Below are positions 47,500 to 59,357 of a stretch of DNA of 64,000 bases, in pieces; the stretch's first letter is position 1; the number at the start of each line of letters is the position of its first letter. A program made the translations under genes and the position numbers. The stretch is from Pseudoxanthomonas suwonensis 11-1. Its GTDB lineage: Bacteria; Pseudomonadota; Gammaproteobacteria; Xanthomonadales; Xanthomonadaceae. The stretch covers positions 806,001 through 870,000 of the forward strand of contig NC_014924.1 of the NCBI RefSeq assembly GCF_000185965.1, written 5' to 3'. A model generated the notes under the pieces. That model searched no databases and had not been told where the DNA came from. It saw only the letters and a list, made by a program, of their open reading frames with translations.

Positions 47500-48587
47500 G
47501 CGCGGTCGCCGGCCCCGGTCTCCGTGCCGCGGGCCGCCGCCCGCTGGCGCCGCCCGCCCGCCGGCTGGCGCTGCTCGGCACCGGCGCTGTTGGGAGCGCC
47601 TTCGTCGCGCGCTACCACCTGCTGCAGGCCCGTGGCCTCGCCTTGCCCCCGGTGCTGTGGCTGGCCAATTCGCGCACGGTGCTCAAGGCCGGTCGCGACC
47701 TCGATGCAGCGCTGGCGCTGGCCGCTGCCGCACCGTTGCGCGCCGGAGAACTGCAGGGCTGGGCCGAGGCCGAGGCGCTGCGCGAGGGCGACGTGCTGGT
47801 CGACGCCACCGCCAGCGAGCTGGTCGCCAACTGGCATCCGGAATGGCTGGCGCGCGGCGTCAACGTGGTCACCGCCAACAAGCTTGGCCATGGCGGCCTG
47901 CTGGCGCGGTCGCAGGCGATCTGCGAGGCGCAGGCGCGCAGCGGCGCCAGCTATGGCGACGGCGCCACGGTCGGCGCCGGCCTGCCGCTGCTGCGCAGCC
48001 TGCGCGGGCTGGTGGCCGGCGGTGACCGCATCCACGCGGTGGAAGGCGTGCTGTCCGGTTCGCTGGCCTGGCTGTTCAACCATTACGACGGCAGCCGGCC
48101 GTTCTCGGCCCTTGTGGCGGAGGCAGCGGCCGCCGGCTTTACCGAGCCGGATCCGCGGGTGGACCTTTCCGGCGAGGACGTGCGCCGCAAGCTGCTGATC
48201 CTGGCGCGCGCGGCGGGACTGCCGCTCGAGATCCGCCAGGTGCAGGTGGAATCACTGGTGCCGCCGGAACTGGCTTCGCTGCCGGTCCAGCGGGTGGCGG
48301 GCGCGCTGGAACGGCTCGACGCGCCGCTGGCCTCGCGGCTGGACCAGGCCCGCGCGCTGGGCGGCTGCCTGCGCTTCGTCGGCAGCTTCGACGCCGATGG
48401 CGCGCGTGCCTCGCTGCAGGTGCTGCCGCCGAGCCATCCGCTTGCTGCAGGTGCCGGTACCGACAACCGCGTGGCGATCCGCTCCGACCGTTACCGCGAC
48501 CAGCCGCTGCTGATCCAGGGACCGGGCGCGGGAGCCGACATCACCGCGGCGGCCCTGCTGGACGACGTGCTGCGCATCGCGGCGTGA
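47496..48587 (+). CDS. hom: homoserine dehydrogenase
   Basis: A 363-residue enzyme that reduces aspartate semialdehyde to homoserine. The Rossmann motif LALLGTGAVGSAFV is followed by LVDATASELVANWHPEWLARGVNVVTANK, GASYGDGATVGAGLPLLRSLRGL, EGVLSGSLAWLFNHYDG and EPDPRVDLSGEDVRRKLLILAR with its catalytic Asp and Lys. It has no ACT domain or aspartokinase part, as in the C-terminal half of ThrA. The GTG start overlaps the metB stop. It supplies homoserine to MetX in the same operon, so SAM can shut off both. A separate ThrA for threonine would be expected elsewhere. Confidence 0.93.
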   Translation: MSAVAGPGLRAAGRRPLAPPARRLALLGTGAVGSAFVARYHLLQARGLALPPVLWLANSRTVLKAGRDLDAALALAAAAPLRAGELQGWAEAEALREGDVLVDATASELVANWHPEWLARGVNVVTANKLGHGGLLARSQAICEAQARSGASYGDGATVGAGLPLLRSLRGLVAGGDRIHAVEGVLSGSLAWLFNHYDGSRPFSALVAEAAAAGFTEPDPRVDLSGEDVRRKLLILARAAGLPLEIRQVQVESLVPPELASLPVQRVAGALERLDAPLASRLDQARALGGCLRFVGSFDADGARASLQVLPPSHPLAAGAGTDNRVAIRSDRYRDQPLLIQGPGAGADITAAALLDDVLRIAA

Positions 48588-48602
48588 ACCGCCGCGTGCG
48601 GC

Positions 48603-49985
<1,383 letters not shown>

Positions 49986-50012
49986 CGCGGCAACCGCTGA
50001 GTCGGGCCGTCC

Positions 50013-50018
50013 ATTGTA
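50013..50018 (-). promoter_or_regulatory. putative -10 box of sdaA
   Basis: TACAAT on the minus strand, 27 bp before the sdaA ATG, lies in the divergent region shared with the glutaredoxin-like gene. Confidence 0.45.
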
Positions 50019-50062
50019 TTGGTTGCGAAAGAAACGGCCATGACGCGGCGCGGCGCAGCGGC

Positions 50063-50068
50063 TAAGGT
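50063..50068 (+). promoter_or_regulatory. putative -10 box of the glutaredoxin-like gene
   Basis: TAAGGT in GGCTAAGGTAGCCGCCCC lies 30 bp before the ATG; GGAG at 50090-50093 is the likely ribosome site. Confidence 0.4.
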
Positions 50069-50098
50069 AGCCGCCCCTCGATCCCTGCCGGAGCTGCC

Positions 50099-50326
50099 AT
50101 GGCCGGACTGGTGCTGTACCAGCGCGACGACTGCCACCTCTGCGACCAGGCGCTGGAAGTCCTGGCCGCGGCGCGCACGCCGGAGCCGGAGAGCGTGTTC
50201 ATCGACGGCGACGAGGCGCTGGAGGAGCGCTACGGCACCCGCGTGCCGGTGCTGCGCGATGCAGCCGGACGCGAGCTGGACTGGCCGTTCGACGAGGCCC
50301 GCCTGCGCGGCTGGCTGGCGGGCTGA
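50099..50326 (+). CDS. small glutaredoxin-like protein
   Basis: A 75-residue thioredoxin-fold protein of the DUF836/glutaredoxin-like group: [19 protein letters not shown] with a CHLC active site, the cis-Pro region [27 protein letters not shown]. These small proteins probably carry out disulfide exchange in the cytoplasm, but the partners are unknown. It is monocistronic and divergent from sdaA. A GC-rich hairpin separates it from convergent yceI. Confidence 0.9.
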   Translation: MAGLVLYQRDDCHLCDQALEVLAAARTPEPESVFIDGDEALEERYGTRVPVLRDAAGRELDWPFDEARLRGWLAG

Positions 50327-50334
50327 GAAGCCGG

Positions 50335-50352
50335 GCGGCCGGTCCCGGCCGC
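50335..50352. terminator. hairpin between convergent glutaredoxin-like and yceI genes
   Basis: GCGGCCGG and CCGGCCGC form a perfect stem between two convergent genes. It has no T-tract, so any terminator role is uncertain. Confidence 0.35.
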
Positions 50353-50360
50353 CTGCAGCG

Positions 50361-50930
50361 TCAGGGCTGGCTGAACACCACCCGGGTGCTGACGTTGACC
50401 GCGTTGGGGATCACCCCGGTGTCGGCCCAGTCGCCGCCGCCCACGCCGAAGTCCAGGCGCTGCACGACCGCACGGCCGCTCAGCACCGGCTGCGCGCCGG
50501 AGGTGTCCCAGCTGAAGGTCAGGGTCACCGGCTTGCTGATGCCGCGCAGCTCCAGGGTGCCATCGGCCGCGTACTGGCCATCGTCGAGCTTGCGGAAGCC
50601 GGTGGCGGTGTAGCGCGCCTGGGCGTGGCGGCCGATGTCGAAGAAGTCGGCGGTGCGCAGGGTGGAGTCGCGGTCCTGGTTGCCGGTGGCCGCGCTGGCC
50701 AGGCTGATGGTCACTTCCAGCCTGCCCTCGGCGGGCCTGGCGGGATCGAAGCGCAGGCGGGTGCTGAAGTCCTGGAAGCGGCCGGTGAACAGTTCGCCGT
50801 CGTAGCGGCTGGCGAAGGCCAGGTTCGAGCCCTCGGCCTGGACGTAGTCGGCGGCGGCCGCAGGCGCGGAAACGAGCATGCCGGCCAGGAGCGCGGCGAC
50901 GGCGGCGGGAGTGGTCAGCAACGGCTTCAT
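50361..50930 (-). CDS. YceI family periplasmic protein (first of two)
   Basis: A 189-residue protein with a signal peptide ending at APAAAADY, then the YceI beta-barrel, a lipocalin-like fold that binds isoprenoid lipids: FASRYDGELFTGRFQDFSTRLRFD, TADFFDIGRHAQARYTAT, DGTLELRGISKPVTLTFSW and the C-terminal GGDWADTGVIPNAVNVSTRVV. It is the third gene of a coupled operon with cytochrome b561 and another YceI, overlapping the b561 gene by ATGA. Its ligand may be a quinone or polyprenyl, which would fit the cytochrome neighbour. Confidence 0.92.
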   Translation of the reverse strand: MKPLLTTPAAVAALLAGMLVSAPAAAADYVQAEGSNLAFASRYDGELFTGRFQDFSTRLRFDPARPAEGRLEVTISLASAATGNQDRDSTLRTADFFDIGRHAQARYTATGFRKLDDGQYAADGTLELRGISKPVTLTFSWDTSGAQPVLSGRAVVQRLDFGVGGGDWADTGVIPNAVNVSTRVVFSQP

Positions 50931-51505
50931 CGAGGGTCCTCGCGCGGGGGGAGCGTGGTCTTCCGGCGCGGCAGCATCCGCGCCAGGGTCGCATCATGCC
51001 TGACGAAATGGTGGTACAGCGCTGCGCCGGCGTGCGCGGCGACCAGCAGCAGGAGCACCCAGAACAGCGTCTCGTGCCAGCCGTGCGCGGCCCCGGCCAG
51101 GGCCTCGTCCGGCGCGACCAGCTTCGGCACCTCCAGCTGGCCGAACCAGCGGAACGGACGCAGGCCGCTGGCGGAGTCGTAGAGCCAGCCGGAAAGCGGC
51201 ATTGCCAGGGCCATTCCATAGAGGAGCACGTGCACCATGGCGGCCAGCCAGGCCTGCCAGCGCGGCGTGCCCGGCACCGCCGGGGGCGCACCGGCGTACA
51301 GGCGCCAGCCGATGCGCACCAGCACCAGCGCCAGCACGGTCAGTCCCAGCGACTTGTGCGCGGTGTACACCCAGAAATACTTCGGCGAGCGCGGCAGTTC
51401 GCCCATCACCAGGCCGACCGCGCCGATGGCCAGGATCAGCACGGCGATGGTCCAGTGCAGGAACTGGCTGATGCCACCCCAGCGTTCGATGTTCTTCAGG
51501 CTCAT
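50927..51505 (-). CDS. cytochrome b561 family protein
   Basis: A 192-residue inner-membrane haem protein with four helices. The haem-ligand histidines are visible: [44 protein letters not shown] and [16 protein letters not shown]. The length and His pattern match CybB-type b561, which moves electrons between quinol and superoxide or other acceptors. It sits between two yceI genes with ATGA overlaps on both sides, suggesting that YceI proteins carry a lipid (quinone) cofactor or substrate for it. Confidence 0.94.
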   Translation of the reverse strand: MSLKNIERWGGISQFLHWTIAVLILAIGAVGLVMGELPRSPKYFWVYTAHKSLGLTVLALVLVRIGWRLYAGAPPAVPGTPRWQAWLAAMVHVLLYGMALAMPLSGWLYDSASGLRPFRWFGQLEVPKLVAPDEALAGAAHGWHETLFWVLLLLVAAHAGAALYHHFVRHDATLARMLPRRKTTLPPREDPR

Positions 51506-52209
51506 GGCTGGACGTTGTCCTCCCCGGAAGCAGGTGGCAAGGGTGCGGCAGTGGACGGATCGGAACCAGCTGTTTCCGTTTCGCCGGGTTCACCGGGCGC
51601 AGCGGCCCGGCTGCTGCGCACCGCCTCGGCCTCGATCCGCAGCTCGACCTGGTCGCCGATCATCGTCGGCCAGGCATCGATGCCGTAGTCGGAGCGGCTG
51701 AGGCTGGCGCGCGCGGAGAAGCCGGCGGTGCGCCGGAACGGCGGCATCGGGTGGCGCCGCAGCTGGTTGAAGCCGACTTCCAGCGCCAGCGGCCGGGTGA
51801 CCCCGCGCAGGCTCAGCTGGCCGTGGACGATGAAACGGTCCGCCCCCAGAGGCTCGACCCGCTCGGAGACGAAGCGGGCCTCCGGCCAGCGTCCGGCGTC
51901 GAGCAGGCGGCGGGCCAGGGTGGCGCGGTTCCAGTCCTCGTCGCCCAGGTCCAGGCGCTGCAGCGGCACCCGCACGTCCAGGCGGGCGCTGCTCCAGTCC
52001 TGCGGATCGAACTCGAGGATGCCCTCGCTGCCGGACACCGTGCCCAGGGCCTGGGAGAAGCCGGCGTGGGACACGGCGAACATGACCCGGGTGTGGACCG
52101 GGTCCAGGGCGTAGCGGGCCGGCTCGGCCGCGGCCGTGGCGGCCAGCAGGACCAGGCCCCCCAGCAGGGCGGCAGCGGAACGGCGCAGGCGGGCGGGGGC
52201 TGGGGCCAT
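51502..52209 (-). CDS. YceI family periplasmic protein (second)
   Basis: A 235-residue protein with a signal peptide ending near ATAAAEPA, then a YceI barrel: [57 protein letters not shown] and [26 protein letters not shown]. It keeps the DPVHT/FxxxHxGFS start typical of the family better than its operon mate. A Pro/Ala-rich tail of about 30 residues follows the barrel. It is the first gene of the yceI-b561-yceI operon. The ATG at 52209 lies 7 nt from a TAGAAT -10 box; the ATG at 52218 overlaps that box and is unlikely. Confidence 0.92.
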   Translation of the reverse strand: MAPAPARLRRSAAALLGGLVLLAATAAAEPARYALDPVHTRVMFAVSHAGFSQALGTVSGSEGILEFDPQDWSSARLDVRVPLQRLDLGDEDWNRATLARRLLDAGRWPEARFVSERVEPLGADRFIVHGQLSLRGVTRPLALEVGFNQLRRHPMPPFRRTAGFSARASLSRSDYGIDAWPTMIGDQVELRIEAEAVRSSRAAAPGEPGETETAGSDPSTAAPLPPASGEDNVQP

Positions 52210-52216
52210 CGCCGGC

Positions 52217-52222
52217 ATTCTA
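52217..52222 (-). promoter_or_regulatory. -10 box of the yceI-b561-yceI operon (leaderless spacing)
   Basis: TAGAAT then GCCGGCG then ATG on the minus strand; no Shine-Dalgarno. A 7-nt gap from -10 to ATG implies a leaderless mRNA. Confidence 0.5.
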
Positions 52223-52302
52223 GGCACAAGCCGGCGGCGTGCGGCTTGCGCCGGCCCCCCTGCGTTGCGACGATTCGCAGCGGGGTCGACCTCGAGGACG
52301 TC

Positions 52303-55300
52303 ATGCGGCTGTTCTGGCTGTGCCTGTTGCTGGCGCTGTCCGGCGTTTTGCACGCCGCGGTGCCGGAATTGCCGCGCTTCCGCGTCCTCGGGCCGGGTGA
52401 CGGGCTGCCGTCGACCACGGTCGGGGGAATCGCCCGCGACCACGATGGCTACCTGTGGGTCGCGACCTGGGACGGCCTGGCACGCTACGACGGGGTCGGC
52501 TTCCAGGTCTGGCAGCACGATCCGGAGAATCCCTCCTCGCTCCCGGGCAACCTGATCCAGGCGCTCTACGTCGACGGCCGCAACCGCATCTGGGTGGCCA
52601 CCGAGGGCGGCGGCGTCAGCGTCATGGACACGCGCCGCGACGGCTTCCAGCACTACCGTCGCGCCACCCATCCGCAGCTGGAGAGCGACGACGTCTTCAC
52701 CATCACCGGGCGCGGCGACGAGATATGGCTGGGCACCTTCGGCGGCGGCCTGTACCGGATCGACGGCGAGGGCGAACTCAAGCGCATGCGCGCGCGCGAC
52801 CCGGAGATCGACGCCACCCTGGACCGGGCGATCATGGGCATCTCCATGGACCAGGAGGGCCAGACCATCCTGGTGGCCACCCTCAACGGCCTGGCCCACT
52901 GCGCCGACAAGACTTCCAAGGTCCGACGCCTGCCCCTGCCCGGTGGCGATCCCTATCCGCCGGTGACCGCGCTGTGGCGCGACGGCAAGACGACCTGGGT
53001 CGGGACTCCGCAGGGCCTCTACCGCATGCGCGACGACGGCAGCTGGGAGACGCCATCCTGGGCGCCGCAGTTCAGCGCCAGGCGTGCGGTCACCGCGATG
53101 AGCGGCGACGGCCAGGGCGGCTACTGGGTGGCGACCACCTCGGGCCTGTGGCACGTGCCGGCCTCGGGCGTGCCGGTGGCGGTGGGCCATGGGCCGGACA
53201 TGCCCGCACCCAGCAGCACCATCCAGGCAATGCTGCACGACGTGGACGGCGGCCTGTGGGTCGGCCTGCCAACCCAGGGCCTGGGCTACCTGCGTGCCGA
53301 CTGGCGCCGGACGGCGGTGCTGGGCCCGGCGCAGGGTTTCAGTGGCGGTTCGTACCGCGTGGTCACCGCGGCGGCCGGCGGCGGCGTCTGGCTCAGTGGC
53401 AACTCCGACATCGGCGGGCGCCTGGACACCTCGCGCGCGGTGTTCGTGGAAACCATCGGCGCGACCGGCGAACTGTCCCCGGCCAGCATCCGCAGCGCGC
53501 TGCAGGACAGCCGCGGCAGGCTGTGGCTGGGCCGCAGCGGCGCCCTGATGCGGCTGGATGGCGACAAGCCGCGGCGGCTGTGGTCGGCGCTCAACCTGGA
53601 GGACGCGGTGATGGGCCGCGGTCCACTGGAATGGATCCTGGAATCGCCCAACGGCTCGCTGTGGCTGGCCTTCACCGGCGCCGGCATGCAGCAGCGCGAC
53701 CTCGAGGGCAAGGTGCTGGCCGAACTGCGCGCGGGCAAGACCCCCGGCCTGGACAGCGCGGACTTCTCCACCGTCTCCATCGGTCCCGGCGGGGTGCCGT
53801 GGATCGCCTCCGGCGGCACGATCCGGCGCTGGGACCCGGTCGCCCAGGGCTTCGTGCCGCTGCCGGGCCTGGACGGCGACGGCGAGGCCGGCAACGTCCA
53901 TGGCTTCGCGCTCGATGGCCAGGACCGGCTGTGGCTGCAGCGCCTGTCGGGCCTGGAGCTGTGGCAGCGCGGGCGGGTGGAATGGACCCGCCAGCTGCGG
54001 CTGGGCGTATCGGAGGGCATCCCCGCGACCGAGGCCACCGGCATGCGCATCGACGCACGCCGCCGGCTGTGGCTGGCGACCCGTCGCGGCCTGTTCCGGA
54101 TCGATCCGCCCGATGGCGGGCTGCCGGCGCGGGTACGTCCGTTCGGCGTGCGCGAGGGCCTGCCCAGCCAGGAATTCGTGGACCGCGCAATCGCCATCGA
54201 CGAGGACGGCGTGCTGGTGGCCTCCACCGGCGACGGCTCGCTGCTGCTGCTGGACACCAATCTCGCCGATCCGCCGCCGGTATCGCCGCGGCTGGTGATC
54301 GACGCCCTGCGCGTGCGCCGCGGCGATGCCTGGGTGGACCTGCCCCAGGCCGGTGGGTTCGAGCTTGGTCCCGACGACCAGGACCTGGAAGTGGTGCTGC
54401 GCCTGCTGTCCTACGACGACCCCGGCTCGCACCGCTACCGCTCGCGCCTGCTCGGCTTCGACAGCGACTGGGTCGAGATGCGCGGCGGCGCGCGCATGTT
54501 CTCGCAGCTGCCGCCGGGCAGTTACCGCCTGCAGCTGCAGGCCTCGCTGGGCCACCACAGCAGCTGGTCGCCGGTGCAGGAGTTCGGCTTCTCGGTGGCA
54601 CCGCCGTGGTGGCGCACGACCTGGGCGACGCTGGTGGCGGTGCTGCTGGTACTGCTGCTGATCGTAGGCGGCGGCTGGCTGTACCGGCGCCGGGTGCGTT
54701 CGCGCGCGCAATGGCAGCTGGCCCTGCACAAGCGCGAGCTGGCCGAGCAGGCGTCGATGGCCAAGAGCCGTTTCCTGGCGACCCTCGGCCACGAGGTGCG
54801 CACGCCGATGACCGGCGTGCTGGGCATGAGCGAACTGCTGCTGGACACCAGCCTGGACAGCCGCCAGCGCAGCTACGTCGAATCGATCCGCCGCGCCGGC
54901 GACCACCTGCTGCGGCTGGTCAACGACGCCCTGGACCTGGCCCGCATCGAGGCCGGCAAGCTGGAACTGGATTCGCAGGACTTCGACCCGGTGGCGCTGG
55001 CCGAGGAGGTCGCCGGGCTGATGGCGCCGGTGGCCGAGCAGCGCGGGCTGGCCTTCCACCTGCGGGTCGCGCCGGAGATGCCGGCGGCGGTGCGCGGCGA
55101 TCCCGGACGCGTGCGCCAGATCCTGCTCAACCTGCTGGGCAACGCGGTCAAGTTCACCGACCGCGGCGAGGTGGTGCTGGAACTGGGCACGGTCTCGCCG
55201 GAAGGCCTGGTCTTCGTGGTCCGCGACACCGGCCCGGGCCTGAGCGAGGAACAGAAGGCACGCCTGTTCCGCCGCTTCGAGCAGGCCGATGGCGCCCGCA

Positions 55301-55866
55301 CCACCTCGCGCTACGGCGGCAGCGGCCTGGGCCTGGCGATCTGCCAGGAGCTGGCGGTGGCGATGGGCGGACGGATCGAGGTCGACAGCACCCTCGGCCA
55401 CGGCACCGCGTTCCGCGTCCAGCTGCCGCTGCCCACCGCAGCCGCGCCGGATCCGCAGCCGCGCAGCACGCCGCAGCCGGTGCCGGCGGTGCGTCCGCTC
55501 GACCTGCTGCTGGTGGAGGACGACGCGACGGTGGCGGAGGTCATCTGCAACCTGCTGCGCGCCCGCGGCCACTGCGTGGCCCACGCGCCACACGCGCTGG
55601 CGGCGCTGGCCGACGTGGCCGTGGCGCACTTCGACCTGGCCTTCCTCGACCTGGATCTGCCGGGCATGAACGGCATCGCCCTGGCACGCCAGCTGCGCGC
55701 GCAGGGCTTCACCTCGCCGCTGGTGGCGGTGACCGCGCGTACCGACGGCGAGGCGGAGCAGCTGGCGCTCGCGGCCGGTTTCAACGGCTTCCTGCGCAAG
55801 CCGGTGACCGGCGAGATGCTGGGCGCGGCGATCGCCGCCGCGCTGCCGGAGCGGACCGGCACATGA
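52303..55866 (+). CDS. hybrid sensor histidine kinase with two-component-regulator propeller
   Basis: An 1187-residue membrane sensor. A signal peptide or anchor (residues 1-18) precedes a periplasmic region with about fourteen short propeller repeats such as [23 protein letters not shown] (about 30-670), then a Y_Y_Y domain (about 690-765), one membrane helix ([21 protein letters not shown]), a HisKA domain with [13 protein letters not shown] (His830), an intact ATPase domain ([29 protein letters not shown]) and a receiver with Asp1116 in [12 protein letters not shown]. This is the layout of glycan-sensing hybrid kinases. No DNA-binding domain is present, so a partner regulator is needed. 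It overlaps the downstream gene by ATGA. Confidence 0.94.
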   Translation: MRLFWLCLLLALSGVLHAAVPELPRFRVLGPGDGLPSTTVGGIARDHDGYLWVATWDGLARYDGVGFQVWQHDPENPSSLPGNLIQALYVDGRNRIWVATEGGGVSVMDTRRDGFQHYRRATHPQLESDDVFTITGRGDEIWLGTFGGGLYRIDGEGELKRMRARDPEIDATLDRAIMGISMDQEGQTILVATLNGLAHCADKTSKVRRLPLPGGDPYPPVTALWRDGKTTWVGTPQGLYRMRDDGSWETPSWAPQFSARRAVTAMSGDGQGGYWVATTSGLWHVPASGVPVAVGHGPDMPAPSSTIQAMLHDVDGGLWVGLPTQGLGYLRADWRRTAVLGPAQGFSGGSYRVVTAAAGGGVWLSGNSDIGGRLDTSRAVFVETIGATGELSPASIRSALQDSRGRLWLGRSGALMRLDGDKPRRLWSALNLEDAVMGRGPLEWILESPNGSLWLAFTGAGMQQRDLEGKVLAELRAGKTPGLDSADFSTVSIGPGGVPWIASGGTIRRWDPVAQGFVPLPGLDGDGEAGNVHGFALDGQDRLWLQRLSGLELWQRGRVEWTRQLRLGVSEGIPATEATGMRIDARRRLWLATRRGLFRIDPPDGGLPARVRPFGVREGLPSQEFVDRAIAIDEDGVLVASTGDGSLLLLDTNLADPPPVSPRLVIDALRVRRGDAWVDLPQAGGFELGPDDQDLEVVLRLLSYDDPGSHRYRSRLLGFDSDWVEMRGGARMFSQLPPGSYRLQLQASLGHHSSWSPVQEFGFSVAPPWWRTTWATLVAVLLVLLLIVGGGWLYRRRVRSRAQWQLALHKRELAEQASMAKSRFLATLGHEVRTPMTGVLGMSELLLDTSLDSRQRSYVESIRRAGDHLLRLVNDALDLARIEAGKLELDSQDFDPVALAEEVAGLMAPVAEQRGLAFHLRVAPEMPAAVRGDPGRVRQILLNLLGNAVKFTDRGEVVLELGTVSPEGLVFVVRDTGPGLSEEQKARLFRRFEQADGARTTSRYGGSGLGLAICQELAVAMGGRIEVDSTLGHGTAFRVQLPLPTAAAPDPQPRSTPQPVPAVRPLDLLLVEDDATVAEVICNLLRARGHCVAHAPHALAALADVAVAHFDLAFLDLDLPGMNGIALARQLRAQGFTSPLVAVTARTDGEAEQLALAAGFNGFLRKPVTGEMLGAAIAAALPERTGT

Positions 55867-56816
55867 GGCCGCGCTCGCGCTGGCGGGCATGGATCGCGGC
55901 CGCGGCGCTGGGCTGGAGTGGCAGCGCGCTGGCCGCAGGCGGCGCGGCTCAGGCGCAGGCCGCAGAGGGACCAAGGCTGCTGGGCGGCCTGCTGCAGCAG
56001 ACCCGGGTGGTGTATCCGCTGAAGGTGGGCAAGTGGCGCGCGGTGGGCGAGCAGCGCATGCAGGAACAGGCGCACGGGGTCTCGGTGCGCTACGTGCACG
56101 GCGATGCCTGGCTGGACCTGTACATCTACCCGGGCGGGCCGATGCGCGAGGCGAACCTGGCCCGTGTGGCCCAGGCGGAACGCGGCAACATCGGCCAGGC
56201 CGCCGCGCAGGGCGGCCGCGATGCGCGGCTGGGCGAACTGCAGTCCGTGCACCTGCCCGGCCAGGGTGGCGGGCCGCCGGTACCAGCCTGGGTGCTGGAG
56301 CTGGAGTATCCCGGCGAAGGCCTGGGTTCGGCCATGCTGCTGTTCGCGCGCAACCTGCACCTGGTCAAGGCGCGCGCCAGCGCGCCGCGGCAGCACCTGC
56401 AGCGGGGCGAACTGCCGCGCGAGGTGCAGGCCTTCATGGGCGGGATTTCCCGGCAGCTGCGCATCACCAGCACCGGCGACTGCTGGCTGCCGCGGCGCCT
56501 GCGCGTGGTCGACACCCTGCCCGACCCGCAGGCACCGCAGGTGTTGGCCAGCTACAGCGATCCGGAAGCCGCGCCCAGCGCGGTGGTGACCCTGGGTGGC
56601 ATCGAGGTGGCGCGCGCCGAGGCGGGCCGTGCCGAGGCACTGGCGCGGATGATGGGCGATGCGCTCTATCCGGGCTGCGTGGCGCCGGAGGAGATCGAGC
56701 CGCTGGTGCCGGAGGGCTGGCGCGAGATCCGCATCGAATACCGCGACACCAGCGCCCGCCGCGGACGGCAGGCGCCGGCTGGCCGGCTCCGCGCACGCTG
56801 GCGCAGCACCGGCTGA
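55863..56816 (+). CDS. secreted protein of unknown function coupled to the hybrid kinase
   Basis: I do not recognise this 317-residue protein. A signal peptide ends near GSALAAGGA. The mature part shows a mixed alpha/beta pattern with [68 protein letters not shown] and two distant cysteines. No catalytic motif is obvious. The ATGA overlap with the hybrid kinase gene suggests a shared pathway, for instance an accessory periplasmic sensor or an effector. Its stop lies 10 bp from that of convergent hemE. Confidence 0.7.
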   Translation: MRPRSRWRAWIAAAALGWSGSALAAGGAAQAQAAEGPRLLGGLLQQTRVVYPLKVGKWRAVGEQRMQEQAHGVSVRYVHGDAWLDLYIYPGGPMREANLARVAQAERGNIGQAAAQGGRDARLGELQSVHLPGQGGGPPVPAWVLELEYPGEGLGSAMLLFARNLHLVKARASAPRQHLQRGELPREVQAFMGGISRQLRITSTGDCWLPRRLRVVDTLPDPQAPQVLASYSDPEAAPSAVVTLGGIEVARAEAGRAEALARMMGDALYPGCVAPEEIEPLVPEGWREIRIEYRDTSARRGRQAPAGRLRARWRSTG

Positions 56817-56826
56817 GGCGCTCGTC

Positions 56827-57900
56827 TCAGCGCGCGCTGTGCCTGTGCACCGCCTCTACCAGCGCGGCGACGTGCTCCGGGCTCATGTCCGGGGACATGC
56901 CGTGGCCGAGGTTGAACACGTGGCCCTCGCGCGAACCGCCATTGCCTTCGGCATAGCTGTCGAGCACGCGCGCGGCCTCGCTGGCGATCGCCTCGGGGCT
57001 GCCGTACAGGGTGGCCGGGTCGAGGTTGCCCTGCAGCGCGACCTTGCCGCCGGTGCGGCGCGCGGCCTCGGCCAGGTCGACCAGCCAGTCCACGCCTACC
57101 GCGTCGGTGCCGGTCGCGGCCAGCACCTCCAGGTACGGCGCGTTGCCCTTGCCGAACAGGATCAGCGGGGTGCGGTCCTCGCCCTCGCCGCGTTCCAGCT
57201 CGCGCGCGATGCGCTGCAGGTAGGGCAGGGAGAACTCGCGGTAGAGCGTCGGCGACAGCACCCCGCCCCAGGTGTCGAACACCTGCAGCGCCTGGGCGCC
57301 GGCGGCACGCTGCGCGGCCAGGTAGGCGATGACCGATTCGGTGACCACGCCCAGCAGGCGGTGCAGCAGCTCCGGGCGGTTGAAGGCCATCGCCTTGATC
57401 TTCGAATAGTTGTCGCTGCCGCCGCCCTCGACCATGTAGCAGGCCAGGGTCCAGGGGCTGCCGGAGAAGCCGATCAGCGGCACCGAGCCGTCGAGCTCGC
57501 GGCGGATCACGCGCACCGCGTCCATCACGTATCCCAGCTCGGTCTCCATGTCCGGCACCGCCAGGCGGGCCACGTCGGCCTCGTCGCGGATCGGGCGCTC
57601 GAACTTCGGGCCCTCGCCCTCGGCGAAGTACAGGCCCAGGCCCATCGCGTCGGGCACGGTGAGGATGTCCGAGAACAGGATCGCCGCGTCCAGCGGGAAG
57701 CGGCGCAGCGGCTGCAGGGTGACCTCGCAGGCCAGTTCCGGGTTCTTGGCCATGGCCAGGAAGCTGCCGGCGCGGGCGCGGGTGGCGCGGTACTCCGGCA
57801 GGTAGCGGCCGGCCTGGCGCATCAGCCACACCGGCGTGCGGTCCACGGGCTGCCGGCGCAGGGCGCGCAGCAGGCGGTCGTTTGCGAGGGTCTGGGGCAC
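56827..57900 (-). CDS. hemE: uroporphyrinogen decarboxylase
   Basis: A 357-residue haem-synthesis enzyme that removes four carboxyls from uroporphyrinogen III to give coproporphyrinogen III. It shows the signature [58 protein letters not shown] and the C-terminal [16 protein letters not shown]. The conserved Arg and Asp residues are present. It starts with GTG at 57900 with AAGG 10-13 bp upstream; the length equals E. coli HemE. The WGR gene lies 32 bp upstream on the same strand, so they may share a transcript. Confidence 0.96.
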   Translation of the reverse strand: MPQTLANDRLLRALRRQPVDRTPVWLMRQAGRYLPEYRATRARAGSFLAMAKNPELACEVTLQPLRRFPLDAAILFSDILTVPDAMGLGLYFAEGEGPKFERPIRDEADVARLAVPDMETELGYVMDAVRVIRRELDGSVPLIGFSGSPWTLACYMVEGGGSDNYSKIKAMAFNRPELLHRLLGVVTESVIAYLAAQRAAGAQALQVFDTWGGVLSPTLYREFSLPYLQRIARELERGEGEDRTPLILFGKGNAPYLEVLAATGTDAVGVDWLVDLAEAARRTGGKVALQGNLDPATLYGSPEAIASEAARVLDSYAEGNGGSREGHVFNLGHGMSPDMSPEHVAALVEAVHRHSAR

Positions 57901-57932
57901 TTCGGAACCTTGTACGGGAATGGGTGGTGCGC

Positions 57933-58193
57933 TCAGGCGCGGCGCGGGGCGTCGGCCCCGGCGACGAACATCACCTGGAAGCCGCGCTTGACCTGCGCGT
58001 CGCGGGCCTTCTCGAAGGCGGCGATGGCCTCGTCCTGGAGCAGGTACTGCTCGCGCCGCAGCTGCGACTTGCCGCCGATCTGGCCGCTCTCGCGCAGCAG
58101 CTCCCAGCCGCCGAACAGGTCCGGCTGCAGGGTCAGCTGCAGGTAACGGGGGGCTTCGCCCGGCACGGGGCGCTGCTGCAGGAGGATGCGCAT
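57933..58193 (-). CDS. stand-alone WGR-domain protein
   Basis: An 86-residue protein that is essentially one WGR domain: [31 protein letters not shown], with [12 protein letters not shown] in place of the usual WGRIG. WGR domains bind nucleic acids in PARP-related proteins; the function of the small bacterial form is unknown. A TACAAT -10 box lies 8 nt before the ATG. It precedes hemE on the same strand by 32 bp. Confidence 0.82.
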   Translation of the reverse strand: MRILLQQRPVPGEAPRYLQLTLQPDLFGGWELLRESGQIGGKSQLRREQYLLQDEAIAAFEKARDAQVKRGFQVMFVAGADAPRRA

Positions 58194-58201
58194 GGGTGCC
58201 G

Positions 58202-58207
58202 ATTGTA
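58202..58207 (-). promoter_or_regulatory. -10 box of the WGR gene (near-leaderless)
   Basis: TACAAT on the minus strand is followed 8 nt later by the ATG. Confidence 0.45.
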
Positions 58208-58250
58208 GCCGGAGCGGGGCTGGCGTCCGCGCGAAGGCCGGCGGCCGGGT

Positions 58251-59357
58251 TCAGGCGTCGCGCAGCAGGGCCAGGACCGCGGCCTCGTCCACGTCCGGGA
58301 CCACCTCGGCGCGGCCGATCCCGCGCCACAGGACCAGGCGCAGGCGCCCGGCCACGTTCTTCTTGTCCAGGCGCATGCGTGCCAGCAGCGCTTCCGGATC
58401 CAGGCCGGCCGGGACCCGGGTCGGCAGCCCGAGCGCCTCCAGCAGGCGTTCCAGGCGCGCGGTGTCCCCGTCGGGAGCCATGCCCAGCGCCGCGGACATG
58501 CGCGCGGCCAGGACCATGCCCACCGCCACCGCCTCGCCATGCACCAGCGCCTCGCTGCCGCCGCCGGAATAGCCCTGCTCGGCCTCGATCGCGTGGCCGA
58601 AGGTGTGGCCGAGGTTGAGCAGGGCGCGCTCGCCCTTCTCCAGCGGGTCGCGCTCGACGATCGCCGCCTTGTGCTCGCAGCTGCGGGCGATGGCCTCGGC
58701 CAGGGCGTGGTCGTCGCCGGCCAGCAGCGCCTTGCGCTCGGCTTCCAGCCACTGGAAGAACAGCAGGTCGCCGAGGGCGCCGTACTTGACCACCTCGGCC
58801 AGCCCGGCACGCAGCTCGCGCGGCGGCAGGGTGCGCAGGGTGGCGGTGTCGGCCACCACCGCGCGCGGCGGATGGAAGGCGCCGACCAGGTTCTTGCCCT
58901 GCGGGATGTCGACCGCGGTCTTGCCGCCGACCGAGGAGTCGACCATCGACAGCAGGGTGGTGGGCAGCTGCACGCAGTCCACGCCGCGCATCCAGCAGGC
59001 CGCGGCGAAACCGGCCAGGTCGCCGACCACGCCGCCGCCGAGGGCGAAGACCGTGGCGTCGCGGGTCGCGCCCAGGGCGGCCAGCGCGTCGAAGGTGGTG
59101 GCCAGGGTGTCGAGGGTCTTGTGCGACTCGCCCGCCGGGATCACGTGGGTGGCGATGGCCAGGTCCGGGCGCGCGGCACGCAGTGCCGCCTCCACGCCGG
59201 CCGCGTACAGCGGCGCGACCTGGGTGTCGCTGGCCAGCAGCACGTGGCGGCCGCGGGCGTGCGCGGCCAGCGCCGCGCCGTCCTGCAGCAGGCCCGGGCC
59301 GATGGTGATGGTGTAGGGATGGCTGCCGCCGACCTGGACCGTGCGTGCGGCACTCAT
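58251..59357 (-). CDS. aroB: 3-dehydroquinate synthase
   Basis: A 368-residue NAD- and metal-dependent enzyme, second step of the shikimate pathway. It shows [13 protein letters not shown], the NAD-binding [16 protein letters not shown], the active-site [30 protein letters not shown] and the metal ligands in [12 protein letters not shown]. The length is normal. It overlaps aroK by ATGA; in many proteobacteria the aroK-aroB pair is likewise adjacent. Confidence 0.97.
   Translation of the reverse strand: MSAARTVQVGGSHPYTITIGPGLLQDGAALAAHARGRHVLLASDTQVAPLYAAGVEAALRAARPDLAIATHVIPAGESHKTLDTLATTFDALAALGATRDATVFALGGGVVGDLAGFAAACWMRGVDCVQLPTTLLSMVDSSVGGKTAVDIPQGKNLVGAFHPPRAVVADTATLRTLPPRELRAGLAEVVKYGALGDLLFFQWLEAERKALLAGDDHALAEAIARSCEHKAAIVERDPLEKGERALLNLGHTFGHAIEAEQGYSGGGSEALVHGEAVAVGMVLAARMSAALGMAPDGDTARLERLLEALGLPTRVPAGLDPEALLARMRLDKKNVAGRLRLVLWRGIGRAEVVPDVDEAAVLALLRDA

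Noticed and set aside
51502-55974. An open frame of about 1490 codons on the minus strand, antisense to the hybrid sensor kinase
   Set aside because: Only its 3' part (the yceI gene) is real. The rest is His/Gln/Arg-rich, has no family motif, and is the typical antisense shadow of a GC-rich gene.
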